Assembly (NCBI GenBank): GCA_023396415.1
Contig: JAEWWJ010000101.1
Span: 1 to 64,000, forward strand
Source of the DNA: Bacteroidota bacterium
Lineage (GTDB): Bacteria > Bacteroidota > Bacteroidia > Bacteroidales > F082
Direction of reading: 5' to 3'
DNA: 64,000 nt
Positions within the stretch are counted from its first letter, which is position 1. Each line of letters starts with the position of its first letter. Both the position numbers and the translations under genes were made by a program. The notes below the pieces were generated by a model. That model worked only from the letters and a program-made list of their open reading frames with translations, was not told the DNA's origin and searched no databases. Of the stretch, positions 1 through 8,400 are shown piece by piece.

Positions 1-369
1 TTCCAAGGCTTTTTTAGAAGTTTAGGTATTCATCTGCATGACTACACTTTTGATGAACACGACCGAACCATCGCCTACTCTTTATCTGTACCCTTTGCTT
101 CTACCCTTGTTTTTGGTGCCAATATGAAACAGCAAAAAGCACCCGGAACTACCTTTGAGAAACACCTGAACATTGCCCGTGGCTTGTTGTCGGAGGACGA
201 TCACCTGCTTTCTGAAATCCTTTTCAACAAATATACCGTTCCGCAACTGCGTCAGATCAGTGGCTCATTGGAAATGTTGATGGACATTATCGCACGAAGA
301 GACACTGTTGCCATGCGATCATTTCTGCATGATATAAGGGTAAATTTATCGAATTCAACAATTGTTTAG
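1..369 (+). CDS. Prephenate dehydrogenase-like protein, 3' end only
   Basis: The reading frame is open from the first base of the window, so this is the C-terminal ~122 residues of a longer gene. The all-helical tail contains a His-Asp-Arg start (HDRTIAYSLS), then GTTFEKHLNIARGLLSEDD and an EILFN segment, and ends in a long helix. This is the pattern of the dimerisation domain of TyrA-type prephenate dehydrogenases, which make 4-hydroxyphenylpyruvate for tyrosine synthesis. The NAD-binding half lies outside the window. An internal ATG at 124 is not the start. The next gene on the same strand (iorA) handles arylpyruvates, which fits an aromatic amino acid setting. The family call rests on a partial sequence and is moderately sure. 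Confidence 0.65.
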   Translation, partial: FQGFFRSLGIHLHDYTFDEHDRTIAYSLSVPFASTLVFGANMKQQKAPGTTFEKHLNIARGLLSEDDHLLSEILFNKYTVPQLRQISGSLEMLMDIIARRDTVAMRSFLHDIRVNLSNSTIV

Positions 370-457
370 CCGAAAAAACGACTTTCTTTTATACTGAATT
401 TGAAACAGATACGAGCATTTGTAAACTGTTTAGAATCATTCTGTTTTATCGCAAACG

Positions 458-488
458 ATTGTGGTTTGTCTGGACTTTGTTATTTTTG
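458..488 (+). promoter_or_regulatory. Predicted Bacteroidetes promoter of iorAB
   Basis: ATTG (458-461), 19 bases, then TATTTTTG (481-488). This matches the Bacteroidetes housekeeping promoter TTTG-N19-TAnnTTTG with one change in the -33 box. The distance to the iorA ATG is 39 bases. Confidence 0.65.
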
Positions 489-527
489 TAACATTAAACT
501 ACAAACGAACCCACGAACCCTTTTAAT

Positions 528-2147
528 ATGGAAAAGTTACTACTTCTTGGCGATGAAGCAATCGCACAGGCGGGAATAGATGCCGGTATGTCAGGCATTT
601 ACGCATATCCCGGAACGCCATCTACTGAAATTATGGAATATGTGCAAGCCTCGGAAGAAGCCAAGGCCAACGCTATAAGATCAATTTGGTCGGCCAACGA
701 AAAAACGGCCATGGAAACGGCGCTTGGAATGTCGTATGCCGGCAAGAGGGCTATGGTCTGTATGAAACACGTAGGCTTAAATGTGGCTGCCGATGCTTTT
801 ATCAATGCGGCTATCACCGGTGCAAATGGTGGGCTTTTAGTGATCGCAGCCGACGACCCATCCATGCACTCGTCTCAAAATGAACAAGATTCGCGCTTCT
901 ATGGAAAGTTTGCCTTCATTCCGGTTTTGGAACCTTCGAGCCAACAGGAAGCATACAATATGGTCGTCTATGGCTTTCAACTTTCCGAAGAAATGCGTAT
1001 ACCGGTGATGCTGCGTATTACCACACGTTTAGCCCACTCACGCACCGGCATCAATCGCATGGAAGCCAGAAAGCAAAACGAACTTAGTCTTCCTTCAAAT
1101 CTTCGTCAATTTATTTTGCTACCTGCTATTGCCCGCAAGCAATACCGAGAGCTGTTGAACAAGCAAACACTGTTAGAAGCTGCATCATTGGCCTCTGAGT
1201 TTAATCATTTTTATGAGCATCCCAGCACCAAGTTGGGTATTGTGGCCTGCGGGCTGGCGTATAATTATTTGATCGAAAATTTCGATCAACACCAAGTGCC
1301 TTACCCTCTGCTTAAAATTGGTCAATATCCCATTCCGCTCGATCTGATGAATAAACTTTATGACCAGTGCGATGAGGTTTTGATCCTTGAAGATGGTTAT
1401 CCCATTATAGAAGAGCTACTTAGAGGCTTGTTAAATAAAGGTAAAAAAATTAGAGGAAGGTTGGATGGAAGCCTTCCTCGTGATGGCGAATTAAGCCCGG
1501 CAATCGTGGGTCAAGCGTTGGAAATTCCCCAATCAGTCGGAGGCAAAGTGCCCGAATTGGTAAAAAATCGCCCGCCTCGCTTGTGCGATGGTTGCGGCCA
1601 TACCGATGCTTTTCTTGCATTGAACGAAGTATTGTTGGATTATGGTCGCGGACGTGTGTTTAGTGATATCGGTTGCTACACCCTAAGCGCTTTAGAGCCA
1701 TTGGAATCCATCAACAGCTGCGTTGATATGGGGGCATCAATAACTATGGCCATTGGTGCTGCCGATGCCGGTTTGGTTCCCGCCGTGGCGGCCATTGGCG
1801 ATTCAACATTTACCCATTCGGGAATGACTGGTCTGCTTGATGCCATCAATAACAATTCGCCCATTACTGTTTTAATTCTTGATAATTCTACTACCGGAAT
1901 GACGGGTGGTCAAACATCGTCGGCTTTTGGTAAGATAGAGGATATTTGTATAGGACTGGGCGTGAGTGAGGAACATATTCATGTGATCAAACCATTGCGC
2001 AAACATCATGACGAAAATGTGGAGATCATCCGTCAGGAATTGGCCTACGATGGCGTTTCGGTAATTATCCCACGACGCGAATGTATCCAAACCCTGAACC
2101 GTAAAATGCGACAAAAAGCTAAGCAGAAAGCATTAGAAATTAAATAG
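528..2147 (+). CDS. iorA: Indolepyruvate ferredoxin oxidoreductase, alpha subunit (no C-terminal ferredoxin domain)
   Basis: The TPP-dependent subunit oxidises indolepyruvate and other arylpyruvates to aryl-acetyl-CoA and reduces ferredoxin, in the cytoplasm. The N-terminal pyrimidine-binding domain begins YPGTPSTEIMEY (about residues 27-38). The pyrophosphate-binding domain follows the linker motif RLCDGCGHTDAF near residue 352, with GDSTFTHSG and ILDNSTTGMTGG as the TPP/Mg region. The protein is 539 residues, whereas archaeal IorA is over 600 and ends in two 4Fe-4S motifs. Here the last ~100 residues contain no CxxCxxC pattern, so electrons must leave through another protein. iorB follows after 28 bases in the same operon. 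Identification is firm; the preferred 2-oxoacid is inferred from the family. Confidence 0.9.
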   Translation: MEKLLLLGDEAIAQAGIDAGMSGIYAYPGTPSTEIMEYVQASEEAKANAIRSIWSANEKTAMETALGMSYAGKRAMVCMKHVGLNVAADAFINAAITGANGGLLVIAADDPSMHSSQNEQDSRFYGKFAFIPVLEPSSQQEAYNMVVYGFQLSEEMRIPVMLRITTRLAHSRTGINRMEARKQNELSLPSNLRQFILLPAIARKQYRELLNKQTLLEAASLASEFNHFYEHPSTKLGIVACGLAYNYLIENFDQHQVPYPLLKIGQYPIPLDLMNKLYDQCDEVLILEDGYPIIEELLRGLLNKGKKIRGRLDGSLPRDGELSPAIVGQALEIPQSVGGKVPELVKNRPPRLCDGCGHTDAFLALNEVLLDYGRGRVFSDIGCYTLSALEPLESINSCVDMGASITMAIGAADAGLVPAVAAIGDSTFTHSGMTGLLDAINNNSPITVLILDNSTTGMTGGQTSSAFGKIEDICIGLGVSEEHIHVIKPLRKHHDENVEIIRQELAYDGVSVIIPRRECIQTLNRKMRQKAKQKALEIK

Positions 2148-2175
2148 ATACGTCTCCAAATCCAAAGTTATTACA

Positions 2176-2757
2176 ATGAAAAAAGACATCATACTTGCCG
2201 GCGTTGGCGGACAAGGAATTTTAAGCATCGCTGCATGTATTGGAATGGCAGCTCTCGAAGAGGGGATGGACCTCAAACAAGCCGAGGTTCATGGAATGAG
2301 CCAAAGGGGAGGGGCAGTGCAATCGCACCTGCGCATCTCGACCGAAAAAATTGCCTCCGACCTCATCCCCGAAGGAAAAGCCGACATCGTTATTGCTGTG
2401 GAACCCATGGAATCGCTAAGGTATATTCCTATGCTGCAATCCAACGGATGGATCATCACCAGCATCAATCCTTACAACAATATCAAAGATTACCCAGATA
2501 TTGAATTGGTGTTGAAAGAAATTTGGAAACAACCGCATTATGTGACGCTGGATGCTGATGCCATGTCAAAAGATTGTGGAAGCGTAAAAGCTGCCAATAT
2601 GGTGATTCTTGGAGCAGCAGCACCTTTCCTAGGCCTAAAACCTGAATCAATTGAGATTGCAGTGGCCAAAATTTTTGCCGACAAAGGCGAAGATGTGATA
2701 CAGTTGAACCTTAAAGCACTACGCAGCGGAAGGGCATATTCCTTGAAAAATATTTAA
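2176..2757 (+). CDS. iorB: Indolepyruvate ferredoxin oxidoreductase, beta subunit
   Basis: This is the gamma-type subunit of 2-oxoacid:ferredoxin oxidoreductases and pairs with IorA. It opens with IILAGVGGQGILSIA (residues 4-18), the glycine-rich motif of the family, followed by the conserved EVHGMSQRGGAVQSHLR segment near residues 37-53. The length of 193 residues is normal for IorB. It lies 28 bases after iorA with no promoter or terminator between, and a hairpin terminator follows at 2781-2811, so iorAB is a two-gene unit. No ferredoxin gene is adjacent. Confidence 0.92.
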   Translation: MKKDIILAGVGGQGILSIAACIGMAALEEGMDLKQAEVHGMSQRGGAVQSHLRISTEKIASDLIPEGKADIVIAVEPMESLRYIPMLQSNGWIITSINPYNNIKDYPDIELVLKEIWKQPHYVTLDADAMSKDCGSVKAANMVILGAAAPFLGLKPESIEIAVAKIFADKGEDVIQLNLKALRSGRAYSLKNI

Positions 2758-2780
2758 GTTATTTTTGAACCATGAACCGC

Positions 2781-2811
2781 AAAAAAAGGCCTGAATAAGG
2801 TCTTTTTTTTT
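2781..2811 (+). terminator. Rho-independent terminator after iorAB
   Basis: A 9-bp stem (AAAAGGCCT with AGGTCTTTT, one G-U pair) and a 5-base loop are followed by a run of nine T. Confidence 0.8.
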
Positions 2812-2850
2812 GAAAAACGACCATTTAAAGTGGCAGTAAAACAAAATTGT

Positions 2851-2858
2851 TACTTTTG
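2851..2858 (+). promoter_or_regulatory. -7 promoter element upstream of the M23 gene
   Basis: TACTTTTG matches TAnnTTTG exactly. No good -33 box is seen at the usual spacing. The leader to the ATG at 2927 would be about 60 bases. Confidence 0.5.
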
Positions 2859-2926
2859 TAGATCATGGTTGCAAATTTTTATTTCCACTCACCAACTTCA
2901 TTTATTGCACATAAAACATTGCTTTG

Positions 2927-4222
2927 ATGAGAGATATATTTTCTTTTTTAAAAACAGCCTCCTTTCGTTGGGCAGCTTTTTTGTTTTTAACCTTTTTGGC
3001 CTCTTGTAATGCGCCTTCCGAAACAGCAGAAATTACAGTTGAACAAGCCCCCGAACCTCAATATTTGTTCGACATCCAAATTGACTCCCTGGAAGTCATA
3101 CAAAATAGAATTGGCAAGAACCAGTTTTTAACGGATATCTTGATGCAATACAATGTTGACTATGCTAGCATTGAATATCTTGCAAAGAATTTTCGATCTA
3201 CTTTTGATGTGAAGCGCATCAGGGCCGGAAATAATTATTTTGTCATGTTGGGCAACGATTCGTTGCGTAAGCCACAGTATTTTGTGTACGAAATCAGCAA
3301 TGCCGACTACGTTGTTTATAGCTTGGGCGATTCGTTGTATGCCTACACCGGAACCAAACCTGTTGAAACCAAAATTGAATCGGCCCATGGCGTAATCACT
3401 TCTTCCTTGTGGAATGCTGTAGTAGACAATGGCTACGATGCCGATCTGTCTATTAAAATGTCGGATGTTTATGCTTGGACGGTTGATTTCTTCGGCATTC
3501 AAAAAAACGACCACTTTGAGGTAAAGTACGAACGTAAATATATTGATGGTAAAGCTGTTGGCGTGGGCAAAATTCTTTCTGCCCGCTTCAACCATTATAG
3601 TAAAGATCAGTTTGCCTTTTATTTTGAGCAAAATGGCGAGGGCGACTATTTCGATGAAAATGGGCAAAGTTTGCAGCGTGCTTTTTTAAAAGCTCCTTTG
3701 AAATTCAGTCGTATCAGCTCTCATTTTACCAACAGCCGCTATCATCCCATTTTAAAATACAGCCGTCCCCATCATGGTGTGGATTATGCTGCTCCCGTCG
3801 GAACACCGGTTTATGCGATCGGTCAAGGGGTGATAACACGGAAAGGTTTTCAAGGTGGCGGAGCTGGTAACTATCTGTATATTAAACATAACAGTACTTA
3901 CACCACCGCGTATATGCACTTGCAAAAGTTTGCTCCGGGCATTCGTGAAGGCTCTAAAGTGGCGCAAGGAGAATTGATCGGGTATGTGGGAAGTACCGGT
4001 TTATCAACAGGCCCACATCTCGATTTTAGATTTTTTAAAGGTGGACAGCCGGTGAATCCTCTTACGGTTGAATCGCCACCAGCCAAGCCTGTTATGGAAA
4101 AATACCGCGTTGCGTTTAACACTTTGGTGGATGTGCGTCAGCAAGAGTTACGTGCCTTGAAGAACGAAATTGATTTGGCTTCGGCTGAACAGGTTGAGGC
4201 AATTGGAAAGCTCGACATGTAG
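2927..4222 (+). CDS. M23-family (LytM/peptidoglycan endopeptidase-like) lipoprotein
   Basis: Predicted envelope lipoprotein with a C-terminal peptidase M23 domain, a fold that cuts peptidoglycan cross-bridges. I start at ATG 2927; the TTG just before it is less likely. The signal peptide ends in the lipobox LASC near residue 26. After a ~240-residue N-terminal region, the M23 domain (about residues 265-385) shows H282-H-G-V-D286 and, near its end, H364-L-D366. In canonical M23 enzymes this last motif is HxH, and its second histidine binds zinc. Here it is Asp, so activity may be altered, although Asp can also bind zinc. The gene stands alone, bounded by terminators on both sides. Confidence 0.85.
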   Translation: MRDIFSFLKTASFRWAAFLFLTFLASCNAPSETAEITVEQAPEPQYLFDIQIDSLEVIQNRIGKNQFLTDILMQYNVDYASIEYLAKNFRSTFDVKRIRAGNNYFVMLGNDSLRKPQYFVYEISNADYVVYSLGDSLYAYTGTKPVETKIESAHGVITSSLWNAVVDNGYDADLSIKMSDVYAWTVDFFGIQKNDHFEVKYERKYIDGKAVGVGKILSARFNHYSKDQFAFYFEQNGEGDYFDENGQSLQRAFLKAPLKFSRISSHFTNSRYHPILKYSRPHHGVDYAAPVGTPVYAIGQGVITRKGFQGGGAGNYLYIKHNSTYTTAYMHLQKFAPGIREGSKVAQGELIGYVGSTGLSTGPHLDFRFFKGGQPVNPLTVESPPAKPVMEKYRVAFNTLVDVRQQELRALKNEIDLASAEQVEAIGKLDM

Positions 4223-4234
4223 AAACAAAGACAC

Positions 4235-4280
4235 AAAAAAAAAGAGGCTGCATCTAAATAGAAGCAGCCTCTTTTTTTTT
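4235..4280. terminator. Bidirectional terminator between M23 and gap
   Basis: A perfect 17-bp inverted repeat (GAGGCTGC core) has A-run and T-run flanks and a 12-base loop. It reads as a terminator on both strands and serves the two convergent genes. Confidence 0.9.
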
Positions 4281-4288
4281 AGGTCAGA

Positions 4289-5296
4289 TTACAGTTTGAA
4301 TCTTTCAGCAAGGTCAACCACGCGGCAGGAATAGCCCCATTCGTTGTCGTACCACGTCAGGATTTTTACTGTTTTTCCCATTACCATCGTTGATTTGGCA
4401 TCGAAGATGGAGGAGTGTGAATTGTGGACAATGTCAACCGAAACAATTTCGTCTTCGGTATATTCAAGGATGCCTTTCATCGGTCCATCAGCGGCTTCTT
4501 TAATAGCAGCATTAATTTCTGCTTTGGTAGCTTCTGTTTTGAGGTTGACAACAAGGTCAACCAGTGAGCCGGTGGGTGTAGGAACACGAACGGCCAAGCC
4601 ATCCAATTTGCCTGCCAATTCAGGAATCACCAAACCGATTGCTTTGGCCGCACCGGTAGAGGTAGGAATCATGGATAAAGCGGCTGAACGCGCACGACGT
4701 AAGTCCTCGTGTGGTCCATCAAGGATTACTTGATCATTGGTGTAGGAGTGAATGGTGGTCATCATTCCATTTTCAATACCAAAGCGATCATTCAAAACCT
4801 TGGCAACCGGTGCCAAGCAATTGGTGGTGCAGCTGGCGTTTGAAACGCATTGATCTGAATCTTTCAGGTCGTTGTCATTCACACCAAGAACGATGGTGGC
4901 ATCAATTTGATCTTTCGAGGGCACACAAAGAATCACTTTTTTTGCGCCATTTTTCAAATGGTCGCCATAACCACCTTTGTTGCTTTCTTTTGAACGGAAA
5001 ATACCGGTAGCTTCAACAACCACATCGGGCGCAACAGCCCATTTGATGTTGATCGGGCTACGCTCGGCAGTAACCGGAACACGTTTGCCATTTACTGTGA
5101 TGGAGGTTTCGTCAAAAGTGATGGTACCATCGAAACGACCTTGTGTAGAATCGTATTTGAGCAGATGAGCCAATACTTTAGTGCTGGTAAGATCGTTGAT
5201 ACCAACTATTTCGAAGTTGCTGCGTTCGGCGGCAATCTTAAAAACGTTGCGTCCGATACGACCGAAGCCGTTGATTGCAATTTTAATCTTTGACAT
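4289..5296 (-). CDS. gap: Glyceraldehyde-3-phosphate dehydrogenase
   Basis: Glycolytic NAD-dependent enzyme: glyceraldehyde-3-phosphate + phosphate + NAD to 1,3-bisphosphoglycerate. The Rossmann motif INGFGRIGRNVFK is at residues 8-20, an Asp at residue 35 favours NAD, and the catalytic SNASCTTNC places the nucleophile at Cys156. The C-terminal WYDNEWGYSCR is also typical. The length (335) is standard. It is transcribed alone, away from the dikinase-like gene at 5417, and shares with it a compact 120-base intergenic region containing a palindromic promoter element. Confidence 0.97.
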   Translation of the reverse strand: MSKIKIAINGFGRIGRNVFKIAAERSNFEIVGINDLTSTKVLAHLLKYDSTQGRFDGTITFDETSITVNGKRVPVTAERSPINIKWAVAPDVVVEATGIFRSKESNKGGYGDHLKNGAKKVILCVPSKDQIDATIVLGVNDNDLKDSDQCVSNASCTTNCLAPVAKVLNDRFGIENGMMTTIHSYTNDQVILDGPHEDLRRARSAALSMIPTSTGAAKAIGLVIPELAGKLDGLAVRVPTPTGSLVDLVVNLKTEATKAEINAAIKEAADGPMKGILEYTEDEIVSVDIVHNSHSSIFDAKSTMVMGKTVKILTWYDNEWGYSCRVVDLAERFKL

Positions 5297-5362
5297 AATG
5301 TTTTCTTTTTAGAAGTTTATTTTTTTTGAAAGCTAATTCTTGTAGGGTATTATGCTTAAATT

Positions 5363-5377
5363 TACCTTTCAAAGGTA
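5363..5377. promoter_or_regulatory. Palindromic -7 element between gap and the dikinase-like gene
   Basis: TACCTTTCAAAGGTA is a perfect 7-bp inverted repeat around one base. On the minus strand it contains TACCTTTG, an exact Bacteroidetes -7 box for gap. On the plus strand it reads TACCTTTC, one base off consensus, 39 bases before the dikinase-like ATG. The two promoters would overlap and exclude each other, or a dimeric regulator could bind here. Confidence 0.5.
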
Positions 5378-5416
5378 CTAAAATTATCAACACTAAACCC
5401 TCAATTTATCGTTTAT

Positions 5417-8400
5417 ATGAGCCAGCAATTCATCTCGAAAGCATTGGAGGCAAACCTTGCAGAGACCAGATACAGAGATATTTACATTCCCGAACACCAC
5501 CAGCAATTCATCCAGCTTTCAACAGGATATTTCGGAATTAAAAAACGCGCAAACGATTGCATCACCGAGTATCATCATCCACTTTCTAACCGAAAGTTCG
5601 TAATAGAGGAGTTACGCGGGATTTTAATCACCGATATGTGGTTTTATACCAAGGACGAAATGCCTGCCGATGCCTTGATGGTGCCGGTACAAATGTTTGC
5701 AAAGCTTTTGGGCGAAAAGCTCAGTATTACTTTGACCTCGTCTATTCTTCACACTTTGCTTGAGTTTGTTTCTCTGTTGATGGCAAAGAAAAAAGAACAT
5801 CAACTGATGATTGGGCCTACGGTGGCAATCCTCGATCGAAATTTTGACGACAACCAGACCAGCTATATCCAAGCAGCCAAATACTTTGCGCGGTACTTGT
5901 CGGAGGCTTCGCAGCAGCACGAATTGGGTGGCGAAATTCATAACCTAACACTAAAAGTTTTTGAAGCCTGCTATAACTTTTGGCAATCGGATACAAAAAT
6001 TGAACTGTGGCTCGAAAACGAAAAAGATATTCCGAAAGCACAAGCACAAAAACTGATTCAAAATTTGGGCGAGCCTTATTTTGCCCAATTGAAAAAGCAG
6101 TTGAAGCAGGATAAAGTGTTCGTGGGTTTGTTCGATCAACTACCTGTTTATGAGGATATAGCAGAACATTTTGCCCAAGCTTCCGACCTCTTAGATCAGT
6201 TTATTCATAAATTCCAATTTGTGTTTTATCTGCTGCATCTCAAAGGGATGAAGATTATGGGCGACAGGCTTATTTGGAATTTGGATAAGCTAATCCGGCA
6301 AACCATTGATGAACTGGATGAAGAGCAGGTGATGCCTTTTGCTGATCTTATTTTTGAACTTGCTGCCGAAATGAAAATCAGTCATACCTCTGCTGTGCTT
6401 GATTTTTTGATGACTTTAGGATTAAAAATCATTGATATTGACAAAACGGAACAAAAAGAATTGGTTAATAATTTTGAGAAACAGCTGATCAACTTTGGGT
6501 TTATTAGTCCGGGAACTGTGTATGTGGACGAAGATTGGCAGCTAAGTGTAAACGTTAATCATATCAAAAATATCCGTGTTTGGTTGCAACTCATCGAGGC
6601 ATCACATTCAGGAATGGAAAAGCTGCTGAGCGCGTTGATTGTGAGCCTTAGGCTTGGCGGCATTTTTATCAGCGACACAGATTTGTTTCAACGCGAAATC
6701 ACTAAAATTCTCAACTCAAACATTGCACCTTATTACAAGAAGGTGAAGCAACTCACACGTATTTTTCCTGTTTTCTTTAACGAAATTGGTGCTGAGGGTG
6801 AAATCAGAAAAGTGACCACCACTATGGATGAAATAAGTGGAAGGCAAGATAAATTGGTGCATTTCTTGCGCAAACAGGTGCATACCGAAAGCAATAACAC
6901 GCTCATTGATTTGACGTTAAACATTTTCCGCTTTTGGTATGACGGAAATCTGGAAGCTTTGAAACCCAGTTTGCCGATGAATGTTTATAATGCTATTGAC
7001 AAAGAAAGTGAATGGTTTGCGCCCATCCATAAAATGGTAAAGCAAATGTGCGAACGCAACCATTGTGACCCGGAAAAGTTGTTGATGCTCTCCCCAACGG
7101 CCTTCGACAATTTGCTGCATAGCCTTAAAGAAAGCAACCAGCGCGACAAAGAACGACTGCACGACATACACAGCCTTTATGCCCATTTGCGCGAAAAATA
7201 CTCTTTTGAGTCTGTAAATATTATTCAAGTGCTGCAGCGTTTTTCTTTTATCCAAGAAGGTGAAATCGAAAAACTCGATAAAGCATTAAATTCCAACGAC
7301 TTCAAACGATCGCTGCGGCTCATTTATTCATTTATGGATAAGCTGCGCAAAATTATTTTTAATCCGGAAGAAAGCGAAAGCTGGGAAAATATTTACCATA
7401 AACGCCACATCGCCATTGGAATTCCTTCAATGTACGGCGTTTACCGCGAAAATAAATTTGAAGCCCTTGGCCTCACCTTTCGTTTGGAAAAGGTAGCTAC
7501 CCGTTTGATGGAAAAGGTGGTTGAAAACATCAACCTTGACTATATTTCGGCAACCACACTCGAAGAAATCTATGTGATTCTCGAATACTTCCGCGAAGGC
7601 CTCGAGCTGGATGGCATCACCAACCAAAGCTTCAATTCAAACCTCCAAATGCTCAAGTACAGCCTCACTTCCCGAAGCTTTTCTTTCAATCAATACATCA
7701 ATATATTCCAGTTTATTGCCCAAGATATTCGGCGAATCATCATCAAATATTTCCTCAAATCTTACGAATATCCTTTGAAGGTGGTTGTTCCTCAATTGTT
7801 TGATCCAAAACATCAAATGAGCGAAAAGGAAATGAACCAGCTATTGATAAAAAAATCGGAAGAGTTTCATCGCGATGTGATTTCTGAGGCTTTTCTTGTG
7901 CAGCCCTTAGATAATTTTATTGCGCGCATTCTCAACTCCTTGGGCAGCATGTCGGATAAGCTGGATTCTAACCTTATCAATGACATTATGACCTACAACA
8001 ATGAGATGGTAATCAGTCCGTTAGATGAGCGAACACCCAAAATGGACAACCAGGTTTTTTTGGGCAGCAAAGCCTATCACCTCAAAAATCTTTATTTAAA
8101 AAACTTCCCTGTACCCCCTGGTTTTGTGTTGACCTCAGAAGTTTTTCGGCGCAACAGCACCATAATGGCCTTACCCGAGTTGCGCAAAGAGCTGCACAAC
8201 TTGGTTCGCCGACAAATTGTTCGGATTGAACGCTTGAGCGGAAAAAAATTCGGCGACGCAAACAATCCATTGCTACTCTCGGTGCGTTCAGGCACCGCTA
8301 TTTCAATGCCCGGTGCAATGGATACCATCCTCAATGTGGGTTTAAACAATGTTATTGTTGAAAAATTAGCGGCTCAGCCGGGCAAGAGTTGGTCGGTTTG

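Noticed and set aside
3128..3667. Open frame of 179 codons on the minus strand
   Set aside because: It lies entirely inside the M23 lipoprotein gene in the opposite direction and resembles nothing known.
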